The notes under the pieces are model-generated. The model had not been told where the DNA came from. It was given only the letters and a program-made list of their open reading frames with translations, and made no database searches. A stretch of DNA of 64,000 nucleotides, taken from Brumimicrobium mesophilum. GTDB taxonomy: Bacteria; Bacteroidota; Bacteroidia; Flavobacteriales_D; Crocinitomicaceae. Shown here in pieces: positions 54,233-62,536 of the stretch (its first letter is position 1; every line of letters begins with the position of its first letter). The stretch covers positions 204,091 to 268,090 of the forward strand of contig NZ_PVSS01000002.1 of NCBI RefSeq assembly GCF_003025005.1. The letters are read 5' to 3'. Position numbers and translations under genes: made by a program.

Positions 54233-54571
54233 CTATTCTAAGAATTGCTTTTTTGTCGATGTTATCCAACCAGCCTCACTTTCAAAATCAACAAAATAGA
54301 TTTTTATATCGGCTTTGCTTTCTAAATCAACGAAGAAAATACTTTTATCCGATTGACTTTTGAAATTAACAAAAAACCATTTCCCATCATTCTCGCCTAA
54401 TTCACTTTCGAAATCTACGGCATAAACCAATAAGTCGGCCGCACTTTTAGAATCAACAACCATTGCTGTTAGGTCTGCTGCGCTTTTAAAGTCCGATTTA
54501 TGGATTTTTTGAGCGTTAGAAGCAAAGGAAAATAACAATATGAAAAACGAAATGAAGTATTTTGAGCTCAT
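54233..54571 (-). CDS. Small secreted repeat protein (DUF6150-like)
   Basis: The 112-residue protein has a signal peptide (1-20, FSFASNAQ) followed by about five short tandem repeats of roughly 18 residues built around SAADLLVYAVDFES, with variants such as SKADIKIYFVDFESEAG. The alternating Ala/Asp and hydrophobic strand pattern resembles the DUF6150 family, of unknown function. A short beta-solenoid or stacked strand fold is plausible. It probably acts outside the cytoplasm. It is 43 nt upstream of murQ and may be co-transcribed with it. Confidence 0.75.
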   Translation of the reverse strand: MSSKYFISFFILLFSFASNAQKIHKSDFKSAADLTAMVVDSKSAADLLVYAVDFESELGENDGKWFFVNFKSQSDKSIFFVDLESKADIKIYFVDFESEAGWITSTKKQFLE

Positions 54572-54663
54572 AAATTTATATCTTAGGCCTACTAAATTAA
54601 GAAAAAATTATCTATAAAGCATTTTCAACTCTTTAATAGTAAGAGACCATACAAATATAAAAA

Positions 54664-55353
54664 ATGAATATTTTAATTATAGAAGATGACCCTATACTAA
54701 ACGCAAACATTAAAGATGCTTTATTATTAGAAAAACATAAAGTTGAAACTGCGTTTGATGGTCAAATAGGGTTGAAAATTTTAAAAAAGAATAATTTTGA
54801 CTGTGTAATTCTTGACATAAATCTACCATTTATTAATGGTTTGGAAGTGTGTAAATTATTTCGTGAATTTAATAAACATACTCCAATTATACTGCTTACA
54901 GCTTTTGGTGAAATTGAAGATAAGGTCGAAGGTTACTCCAAGGGTGCAGATGACTACTTAACAAAACCATTCTTTATGAAGGAATTAATCTTAAGAGTTG
55001 ATTCTTTAATCCGTAGAGGTGGAAATTCTAATCAGAATATTCAAAATGAGACTTTGTTTGCCGATGATATAGTTCTACATAGAAAACCAATGAAGGTGCT
55101 TAGAAATAATCAAGAAGTCATCCTAACACAAAGGGAATATCAAATTTTACTTTTGTTAATGGAAAAAAAGGAGGAAATAGTTTCAAAAAAGGAGATGCTC
55201 GAAAAAATCTGGAATACAAATTACGATATAAACACCAATACTATAGAGGTTTACATTAATTTTCTAAGAAATAAAATTGATAAACCATTTGGTAAAAAAA
55301 CCATTAAAACAAAGGTTGGTTATGGTTATTATCTAGAAGTAAATGAAGATTAA
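54664..55353 (+). CDS. OmpR-family response regulator (metal efflux)
   Basis: The 229-residue regulator has a receiver domain (1-118; D51 in CVILDINLPF, K in YLTKPFF) and an OmpR/PhoB winged-helix domain (about 130-228, TQREYQILLLLMEKKEEIVSKKEMLEKIW and VGYGYYLEV). It overlaps the sensor kinase gene by 11 nt and precedes a metal efflux operon, so I infer a CzcR/CusR-like role. The 11-bp direct repeats at 56719-56751 are its likely binding site. No promoter box was found in front of it. Confidence 0.93.
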   Translation: MNILIIEDDPILNANIKDALLLEKHKVETAFDGQIGLKILKKNNFDCVILDINLPFINGLEVCKLFREFNKHTPIILLTAFGEIEDKVEGYSKGADDYLTKPFFMKELILRVDSLIRRGGNSNQNIQNETLFADDIVLHRKPMKVLRNNQEVILTQREYQILLLLMEKKEEIVSKKEMLEKIWNTNYDINTNTIEVYINFLRNKIDKPFGKKTIKTKVGYGYYLEVNED

Positions 55354-56710
55354 ACATAAAATTCTTGCTAATATTTCAGCGATTGTAGTGCCAATTATTG
55401 CAGTCGCCTTTGCATTTATTTATATACTTTTTTCAGAAAATAGGGAGGAAGAATTTCAACAGCAACAGAACTCTAAAATTAAATCTTCAATTAAATTAAT
55501 TGAACAATTTAAATATAAATCTGCGGAAATTTCTTACCTATTAGATGAACAAGACATCAATGATTTTTATGATGAAAAGCTTCTTGTTTTTGATAAAAAT
55601 AAAATCGAGATTTTTTCAAGTTTAGATGATTTAGAAATTTTAAAAGTTAATTCAGTTTTAGACAATTTAACTCATGAGAACCCATGGATAGAAACGAAAG
55701 AAGGAGAATATGATTTAATTGGGGTCTACATTGAACGAAATGGTATTGTGTATTATGCGATTAGCAAGGCATTTGATGAATATGGTTATACGAAATTACA
55801 ATTTCTACGAAATATTCTGATTTCGGTATTTATTCTAATCACCTTAGCCATCATTTTTGTATCAATTTATATTGCAAGAACAATTTCAAATCCAATTTCT
55901 AGTTTAGAATCAAAAATTTCAAATTATGAGTTAGATAAGATCAATAATCTACCTATATCACTTCACTCTAACACTATCGAGATCAACTCTTTGACGACAC
56001 GATTTAATGAATTACTAATTCACACAAATGAGGTTTTTAAATTTCAGAAACATACAATCAATCATATCTCACATCAGTTAAAAACACCTATCACAATATT
56101 GGTTTCTGAATTAGAAAGAATTCAAAATCAGTCAAATGAAGTTGAAATTCAACAAAAAATCAACCTACAAAAGATAAAAGCTCAATCTTTAGGAAACATA
56201 ATAAATGTTCTTTTAGAAATTTCAAAGATTGATTCAGGTCAAACCATTGAGAACAAAAAATTAAGAGTTGATGAATTACTTTATGATTGCATTAATGAGT
56301 TAAATATAATTTATCCAGATTTCATTTTTTACGTTAATTATTCTCAAATGAATATCGAAGAAAACACATTAATGGTGGAAATGAATTCCATTCTTTTGAA
56401 ACAAGCATTTTCAAATTTACTTTCCAATGCGATCTCCTACTCCAATAATAATCATGCTGAAATTTTTATTGAAATAAATTCTGATAAACAATTAATAATT
56501 CGATTTACAAATTGTGGAGATCCAATTACTGAAGAAGAAGAAAAAATGATTTTTAAACCCTTTTTTAGAGGTCAGAATAGTATCAATAAATCTGGCCAAG
56601 GATTGGGGTTAATACTAACAAAGAGGATTATCGAAATCCACAATGCATCCATTTACTATTCTAGAAAAGGAAATCTCAATAATTTTGAAATCAAATTCCC
56701 TTTAAGCTAA
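55343..56710 (+). CDS. Sensor histidine kinase (metal efflux)
   Basis: The 455-residue kinase has TM1 (about 8-30), a short periplasmic sensor (about 31-148), TM2 (about 150-172) and a HAMP-like linker (SNPISSLESKI). The HisKA domain has its phospho-His in INHISHQLKTPI, and the HATPase domain has NLLSNAISYS and GQGLGLILTKR. It overlaps the response regulator gene by 11 nt. It probably senses a periplasmic metal, like CzcS or CusS, but no metal-binding residues could be picked out. Confidence 0.93.
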   Translation: MKIKHKILANISAIVVPIIAVAFAFIYILFSENREEEFQQQQNSKIKSSIKLIEQFKYKSAEISYLLDEQDINDFYDEKLLVFDKNKIEIFSSLDDLEILKVNSVLDNLTHENPWIETKEGEYDLIGVYIERNGIVYYAISKAFDEYGYTKLQFLRNILISVFILITLAIIFVSIYIARTISNPISSLESKISNYELDKINNLPISLHSNTIEINSLTTRFNELLIHTNEVFKFQKHTINHISHQLKTPITILVSELERIQNQSNEVEIQQKINLQKIKAQSLGNIINVLLEISKIDSGQTIENKKLRVDELLYDCINELNIIYPDFIFYVNYSQMNIEENTLMVEMNSILLKQAFSNLLSNAISYSNNNHAEIFIEINSDKQLIIRFTNCGDPITEEEEKMIFKPFFRGQNSINKSGQGLGLILTKRIIEIHNASIYYSRKGNLNNFEIKFPLS

Positions 56711-56757
56711 ATTTAATTCATTTTAAGTTTATTTTAAGTTCGTTCTAATGATGTTTG
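56708..56757 (+). promoter_or_regulatory. 11-bp direct repeats and promoter of the efflux operon
   Basis: CATTTTAAGTT (56719-56729), TATTTTAAGTT (56730-56740) and CGTTCTAATGA (56741-56751, diverged) repeat with 11-bp period, and TAAATTTAATT (56708-56718) may be a fourth. Such tandem 11-bp repeats are typical binding sites of OmpR-family regulators. A one-mismatch -7 box GATGTTTG (56750-56757) follows, 23 nt before the tolC-like ATG. Confidence 0.65.
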
Positions 56758-56780
56758 CCATGTTCAAAAATGGTAAATAA

Positions 56781-58076
56781 ATGATTCGAAAATTAATTAA
56801 AGTATCTCTTCTTTTTAGTGTAGCTTTTTATGCTAAAAATAGTTTTTCTCAAGACACGCTCAATTTAAATAAGGCTGAAGCTGAGACAGTCTTCCTAAAA
56901 AACAATCTTGTTCTTCTGGCAGAAAACCTGTCTATCTCCAAAGCAGAGGCCAGAATAATTCAAGCAAAAGTATGGCCTAATCCTACTTTTACTATTGATC
57001 AAATAAATTTGTGGAGACCAACCAATCCCACCGCAGAGCCAATTCCGCCAATTTTTGGAAATTATAATAATCAACAAGTTGGTATTTCAATAGAACAGTT
57101 AATATTAACAGCTGGTAAACGAAAAAAACTTATCGCTTTAGAAAAAGTTGGTCGAGATCAATCCAAGCATTACTTTGAAGAAGTGCTTCGAGGATTAAAA
57201 ATAGAGTTTAGAACTTTATTAAATGAACTCAGCTATTATCAAAGTCAAAATGAAATATACCAAAGTCAATTAGAGTCAATCAATCAACTAGTTACATCTT
57301 ATAAAAACCAAGTTGAATCAGGATTTCTAAATAAAGGTGAATACATCAGATTAAAAGCTGTGTCACTCGATTTAGTTAATCATCTCAATGAAATTGAAAG
57401 TAGTTTGAACGAGGTTGAATTAGATTTAAAAAACCTGATGAATCTACCATCTACCTCTCAATTTACACTTGCAGAAAATAGGGATGAATCAACACAACTG
57501 AACCAACTAATAAACCTTGAATTTTCATCATTGGTGGATACAGCCTACACGCATAGACCCGAGTTTCATATTTCCAAACTACGGCAAGAATACACCCAAA
57601 AGCATTTAGCTGTTGAACGCGCTGAAAAAGTACCAAATCTCACATTAATTGGAAGTTATGATCGCGGAGGAAGTATCTATACCGACTTCATAGGTTTTGG
57701 AGTTGCTTTGGATATCCCTGTTTTTAATCGCAATAAAGGAAATATTAGAATAGCTGAATTAAACATAGAAGAAGCTAAATTCAATCAAGACCTAGTTTCT
57801 TCTGTAATTGAAAAAGAGGTGAGTTCTGCATTGTTTAATTATAGAAAATCGTTGAATTTAAATCAACAAATTGAGGAAGGCTACGAGAATGAGTTAGACG
57901 AAACTATAACGTCTTACACCGCTAACTTTAAAAATCTAAACATAGACTTAATCCAGTATCTAGATTTTTTCGATGCATATCTAGAAAATAAAAACATTAT
58001 TCTTCAAGCCACTTTAGAATTAAAAAACAGAGCTGAGGAATTGAATTATGCTGTTGGAAAAGACATCATTAAATAA
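56781..58076 (+). CDS. czcC: TolC-family outer membrane factor (CzcC-like)
   Basis: The 431-residue protein has a signal peptide (about 1-23, ending NSFSQD) and the long coiled-coil repeats of the TolC/OEP family (about 90-220 and 320-425), forming an outer-membrane channel. It opens a three-gene run with a membrane-fusion protein and an RND pump. The gene order channel, adaptor, pump is that of CzcCBA. The mapping to CzcC rather than CusC comes from the pump. Confidence 0.9.
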   Translation: MIRKLIKVSLLFSVAFYAKNSFSQDTLNLNKAEAETVFLKNNLVLLAENLSISKAEARIIQAKVWPNPTFTIDQINLWRPTNPTAEPIPPIFGNYNNQQVGISIEQLILTAGKRKKLIALEKVGRDQSKHYFEEVLRGLKIEFRTLLNELSYYQSQNEIYQSQLESINQLVTSYKNQVESGFLNKGEYIRLKAVSLDLVNHLNEIESSLNEVELDLKNLMNLPSTSQFTLAENRDESTQLNQLINLEFSSLVDTAYTHRPEFHISKLRQEYTQKHLAVERAEKVPNLTLIGSYDRGGSIYTDFIGFGVALDIPVFNRNKGNIRIAELNIEEAKFNQDLVSSVIEKEVSSALFNYRKSLNLNQQIEEGYENELDETITSYTANFKNLNIDLIQYLDFFDAYLENKNIILQATLELKNRAEELNYAVGKDIIK

Positions 58077-58111
58077 CCGAAACAAAAAAGTTTTACATAA
58101 ATATAAAAATC

Positions 58112-59236
58112 ATGATTATTTGGAATAAAAACATCCCATTAATATTAAGTAGCACGCTGGTAATATCCTTATTAATATCCTGCTCAGAAAATACAGATCA
58201 AACCCAAATTGACAAAATTAACAAAGACAAGTCCTTCTGTTTAGATGAAAATTTCGAAATAGAAACCGTAAGTCCAATTCAAGAAATGATGATGAACGAG
58301 ATTCCAATGACCGGAGTTGTTGAAACCGTTCCAGATAAGGTTATTCATTTTAGTAATTTGGTGAATGGGATCATAGTTGGAACTAATTTTTCACTTGGAG
58401 ACTTTGTTCAAAAAGGTCAGGTTTTAGCAAGAGTAAAAAGCACTGAACTTTCCGAATGGAAATCTCAACAAAAAATATTGACTTCACAATTAACAGTTGC
58501 AAAACAAGATTACAAATCAATTCTATCGATGCATAATGATGGAATTGCATCCTTAAAACAACTGAATCAAGCTGAAAGCACTGTCATTTCATTGGAATCT
58601 GAATTGGAAGGGATAGGTTCAAATTTAGAACTTTACAATGCCAGTACAGAAAATGGTGTGTTTTTAATAAAGGCACCTGGTTCTGGCTATATCACTGAAA
58701 AAAACATTACATCAGGAAGTCATGTTTCGGCCTATGATGAATCATTATTTACTATTTCTGATTTAAGTGAAATTTGGGTCCAAATCAGTGTTTATTCTTC
58801 CAACATTCAAAACATAAGTCAAGGTATGGAAGTAAATATTCGTTCACTTTCCTATCCAGACACAGTTTTCTCGGGAAAAATAGATGCAATTCCTTACGTC
58901 ATTGACAATGATTCAAGAGTTTTAAAAGCCCGTGTTTCAATTGAAAATAAAGACATGTTATTAAAACCAGGAATGTTTGTTGACGTAATCGCAAGACAAA
59001 AAACGGGGCTAAATGTAATGTCCATTCCTACAGATGCATTGATTTTTGATGATAATAATAACTACGTTGTGGTTTACAAGGATGATTGTAACCTCCTAAA
59101 AACACCTGTTAATTTCATCAGTCAGAGCAATGAAAAATGTTATATCGAGGATAATTTAAATCCTGAAGATAAACTTATAGTAAAGAATAATTTACTCTTA
59201 TTCGAACAAATTAAGAACTTTCAAAAACAAGATTAA
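58112..59236 (+). CDS. czcB: Efflux RND periplasmic adaptor (CzcB-like)
   Basis: The 374-residue protein is a lipoprotein (LLISC lipobox, Cys about 24). It has the lipoyl-like halves (about 90-112 and 185-205, GVFLIKAPGSGYI), a hairpin between them, and the beta-barrel domain (VWVQISVYSSNIQNI onward) of membrane-fusion proteins. It links the RND pump in the inner membrane to the TolC-type channel. Its end overlaps the pump gene by 1 nt. No clear metal-binding His or Met cluster was noted. Confidence 0.9.
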   Translation: MIIWNKNIPLILSSTLVISLLISCSENTDQTQIDKINKDKSFCLDENFEIETVSPIQEMMMNEIPMTGVVETVPDKVIHFSNLVNGIIVGTNFSLGDFVQKGQVLARVKSTELSEWKSQQKILTSQLTVAKQDYKSILSMHNDGIASLKQLNQAESTVISLESELEGIGSNLELYNASTENGVFLIKAPGSGYITEKNITSGSHVSAYDESLFTISDLSEIWVQISVYSSNIQNISQGMEVNIRSLSYPDTVFSGKIDAIPYVIDNDSRVLKARVSIENKDMLLKPGMFVDVIARQKTGLNVMSIPTDALIFDDNNNYVVVYKDDCNLLKTPVNFISQSNEKCYIEDNLNPEDKLIVKNNLLLFEQIKNFQKQD

Positions 59237-62200
59237 TGAATAAGTTGATACAAAATATAATAGGTTTTTCCCTGAAGAATTCATTCATCGTTATTTTCCT
59301 TACAGGAGTTTTAATTGTGGCGGGAATAATAAGTTTGATCAATACCCCGATTGAGGCTTTCCCGGATGTAACTAATACACGAACGAGAATAATTACACAA
59401 TGGCCAGGTCGAAGTGCTGAAGAAGTAGAGAAATTTGTAACACTTCCTTTAATGAAGGAAATGAATACAATTCCGAAAAAAGCTGAAGTTCGTTCAATTT
59501 CATTGTTTGGACTATCTGTGGTTACGGTATTGTTTGAAGACGAAGTCGAAGATTTTTTTGCACAACAATACACTTCAAATCGCTTACAAGGAATTGGACT
59601 TCCCGAAGGAGCTGAAGCAGAAATCGAACCTCCTTTTGGTGCAACAGGTGAAATTTTCAGGTATATTATTGAAAGTGATCGCCCGATTAAAGAACAGTCT
59701 GCAATCCAAGATTGGTTAATAGAAAGAGAGATAGTCTCTGTTCCTGGAATTGCAAATGTTGTAAGTTTTGGTGGTGAAGAAAAAATTTATGAGATTAAGA
59801 TTAATCCCCAAGAACTCGAGAGTTATGGTTTATCACCTTTAGAAGTTCATGAAGCAGTAGCCAAAACAAATATTAATGTTGGTGGTGATGTTATAGAACG
59901 CGGTTCGCAAGCTTATGTCGTACGTGGGATAGGATTACTAGAAAAAATTGAGGACATTGAAAACATCATTATTGAAGTTAGGGATAACGCTCCAATCTTA
60001 GTAAAACACGTGGCTGAGGTAAATATTTCATCCAAGCCTAGATTAGGACAAGTTGGTTTCCAAGACCAAGACGATGTGGTTCAAGGAATTGTTGTGATGC
60101 TACGTGGTGAAAATCCAGGAGATGTTATTAGTAGTTTAAAAGCCAAAATTGAAGAACTCAACAATACTATTTTGCCAGATGATGTAAAAATTGTTCCTTT
60201 TATTGACAGAACTGACTTGGTAAATACAACCGTAACTACAGTAAGTAAAAATATTGTTGAAGGTATACTTTTGGTTTCATTTATTGTGTTTATTTTCCTG
60301 TTCAATTGGAGAACCACAGTAATTGTGGCTTCAGTTATCCCATTATCTTTTCTTTTTGCAATAATCATGTTGAGAATTCAAGGTTTACCCGCTAATTTAA
60401 TTTCTATGGGAGCAATTGATTTTGGTTTACTGCTCGAGGGAACCTTGGTCATTGTAGAAACCGTTTTCGTAGGAATGGCCACACAAGCAGAGAAACTAGG
60501 AATGAAACGTTTCAATAAAGTCAGCAAATCTGGAATGATTAAAAAGAGCGCTGGAAGCGTAGCTTCTTATATCGTCTTCGCTCAAATTATATTGATTGTT
60601 GCACTGCTCCCAATTTTCTCCTTCCAAAAAGTTGAAGGAAAAATGTTCTCTCCCCTAGCCTTTACTCTCGGTTATGCGCTTATCGGTTCTTTACTTTTAA
60701 GCATAACATTCGTTCCTGTCATGTTAAAAGCTTTACTTAAAAAGAATGTAAAAGAAAAAGAAAATTTTGTGTCCAGAGGATTCCAAAAATACATGAACAA
60801 AATGTTTCTTTGGAGTAGCCGAAATAAAAAAATAACTATTTCTGCATTTATAGGACTTCTGGTACTTTGTTCTACAGCATTTATGAATTATGGAACTGAG
60901 TTTATACCTAGTTTAAATGAAGGAGCACTTTATGTAAGAGCAACTTTACCAAACAATATTAACCTAGAAGAATCGGTGAAGCTTTCCAAGAAAATGAAAG
61001 CTGAAATTAGAAGCTTTGAAGAAGTTGAGTTTGTTCTTACACAAACAGGAAGACCAAATGATGGCTCTGATCCTACAGGTTTTTTCAATAATGAATTTCA
61101 CATTCAATTGCATCCCGAAAAAGAATGGAGTCGAGATGTTTCAAAGGAACAGCTATTGAATGAAATGAGAAAAAAGCTAAACATTTTCCCTGGAGTTGTC
61201 TTCGGTTTTAGCCAACCCATTCAAGATAATGTTGAAGAATATGTTGCAGGAGTAAAAAGTTCTTTAGTCATAAAAATATTTGGAGATGATCTTTTCCAAC
61301 TTGAAGAATACGCAGATGAAGTTGCGAAAAACATAAATAATGTAGAAGGAATTACTGACATTAATGTATATCGAAATATTGGACTTCCTGAACTAAGAAT
61401 TCAACTCCTTGATCATAAAATTGCGAGGTATGGAGTTGACATTCAACATGCTCAAGCAGTCATTGAAATGGCTATTGGAGGAGCAGAAGCAACAAAGTTT
61501 TATGAAGATGAGCGTGTTTTCGATGTTCGTTTGCGCTTCCAAAAAGAGTTTAGGGATGACGCAAATAAAATTGGAGATATTCTAATTTCATCATCAAGCG
61601 GAAGAAAAATTCCTTTAAAAGAGATTGCAACAATAGAATACTTAACTGGTCCAGCATTCATTTATCGTGAAGGAGGAGGTCGATTTATTGCCATTGGATT
61701 CAGTATTGAAGGTAGAGATTTAGGATCTACGATTGAAGAAGCTAAAGGACTAGTTGAAGCAAATGTAAATCTTCCAAAAAAGAACAAAATGGTTTGGTCT
61801 GGTGAGTTTGAAAGTAAAGAACGCGCTACAAAACAATTAGCGATGATTGTTCCAGCTGTTTTAGTTTTAATTTTATTCCTCTTGTATTTCAATTTTGGAA
61901 GTACAAAAGATACGCTTATCGCAGCAAGTACAATTCCTTTTGCATTTATTGGTGGATTTGCTTCGCTTTGGATTACAGGAACAACATTCGGAATATCTGC
62001 TGGAATTGGATTTATTATTCTCTTTGGAGTAAATACAATTAATAGTATAATTTTAATTGCCGTAATGAAAGAAAACTTACGCTTTATGAATTTAAAAGAT
62101 GCCATATCCCGGGGTGTTTACAGTAGAATTCGACCTATTGTTATGATTGCTTTGATGGGATCTATGGGATTATTACCCGCTGCACTTTCAACAAGTATGG

Positions 62201-62352
62201 GATCCGAAATTCAAAAACCTTTGGCCATAATGATTGTTGGAGGACTAATGATTTGTATGGTGCTTTCATTAACCGTGTTACCGCAAATCTTTTATTGGGC
62301 TTACAGGAAGTCAAGTAACCTTCCTCAAACTAAACAAAAAACTATTGAATAA
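59236..62352 (+). CDS. czcA: Heavy-metal efflux RND pump (CzcA-like)
   Basis: The 1038-residue RND transporter is of the heavy-metal-efflux type. Twelve membrane helices are expected (TM1 at 13-33, TM2-TM6 at about 335-510, TM7-TM12 from about 535 on). TM4 carries DFGLLLEGTLVIVE with D395, E401 and E408, spaced as CzcA's D402, D408 and E415; the middle residue is Glu in place of Asp. The DFG form points to divalent cations (Co, Zn, Cd or Ni) over the Cu/Ag group. It ends the efflux operon, followed by a structured terminator. Confidence 0.93.
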   Translation: MNKLIQNIIGFSLKNSFIVIFLTGVLIVAGIISLINTPIEAFPDVTNTRTRIITQWPGRSAEEVEKFVTLPLMKEMNTIPKKAEVRSISLFGLSVVTVLFEDEVEDFFAQQYTSNRLQGIGLPEGAEAEIEPPFGATGEIFRYIIESDRPIKEQSAIQDWLIEREIVSVPGIANVVSFGGEEKIYEIKINPQELESYGLSPLEVHEAVAKTNINVGGDVIERGSQAYVVRGIGLLEKIEDIENIIIEVRDNAPILVKHVAEVNISSKPRLGQVGFQDQDDVVQGIVVMLRGENPGDVISSLKAKIEELNNTILPDDVKIVPFIDRTDLVNTTVTTVSKNIVEGILLVSFIVFIFLFNWRTTVIVASVIPLSFLFAIIMLRIQGLPANLISMGAIDFGLLLEGTLVIVETVFVGMATQAEKLGMKRFNKVSKSGMIKKSAGSVASYIVFAQIILIVALLPIFSFQKVEGKMFSPLAFTLGYALIGSLLLSITFVPVMLKALLKKNVKEKENFVSRGFQKYMNKMFLWSSRNKKITISAFIGLLVLCSTAFMNYGTEFIPSLNEGALYVRATLPNNINLEESVKLSKKMKAEIRSFEEVEFVLTQTGRPNDGSDPTGFFNNEFHIQLHPEKEWSRDVSKEQLLNEMRKKLNIFPGVVFGFSQPIQDNVEEYVAGVKSSLVIKIFGDDLFQLEEYADEVAKNINNVEGITDINVYRNIGLPELRIQLLDHKIARYGVDIQHAQAVIEMAIGGAEATKFYEDERVFDVRLRFQKEFRDDANKIGDILISSSSGRKIPLKEIATIEYLTGPAFIYREGGGRFIAIGFSIEGRDLGSTIEEAKGLVEANVNLPKKNKMVWSGEFESKERATKQLAMIVPAVLVLILFLLYFNFGSTKDTLIAASTIPFAFIGGFASLWITGTTFGISAGIGFIILFGVNTINSIILIAVMKENLRFMNLKDAISRGVYSRIRPIVMIALMGSMGLLPAALSTSMGSEIQKPLAIMIVGGLMICMVLSLTVLPQIFYWAYRKSSNLPQTKQKTIE

Positions 62353-62380
62353 TTCAATAACAATTAATAATTAATCAGAA

Positions 62381-62450
62381 GTGGTTCTGTTACTTTGTTT
62401 CAAAGGTCGAGTTGATTTTAAAACAAAGCTTCAGAACCATTTTTAATTTT
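62381..62450 (+). terminator. Structured terminator after the efflux operon
   Basis: Two stacked helices, TGGTTCTG/CAGAACCA (62382-62389, 62432-62439) and CTTTGTTT/AAACAAAG (62393-62400, 62421-62428), have small internal loops and a 20-nt apical loop. A T-rich tail follows. Confidence 0.7.
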
Positions 62451-62485
62451 CACCCTTAAACCTTTTGATTTTAAGTAAACATTCA

Positions 62486-62516
62486 TTTGTGATTAGCTTT
62501 TTTAAGTCTATTTTTG
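62486..62516 (+). promoter_or_regulatory. SulP gene promoter
   Basis: TTTG (62486-62489), a 19-nt spacer and a perfect -7 box TATTTTTG (62509-62516). The ATG at 62537 is 20 nt further. Confidence 0.8.
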
Positions 62517-62536
62517 CACCCCATAAAAATAGAACG

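Noticed and set aside
61662-62105. 147-codon antisense frame inside the RND pump gene
   Set aside because: It lies wholly within a clear coding gene, and no promoter or domain supports it.
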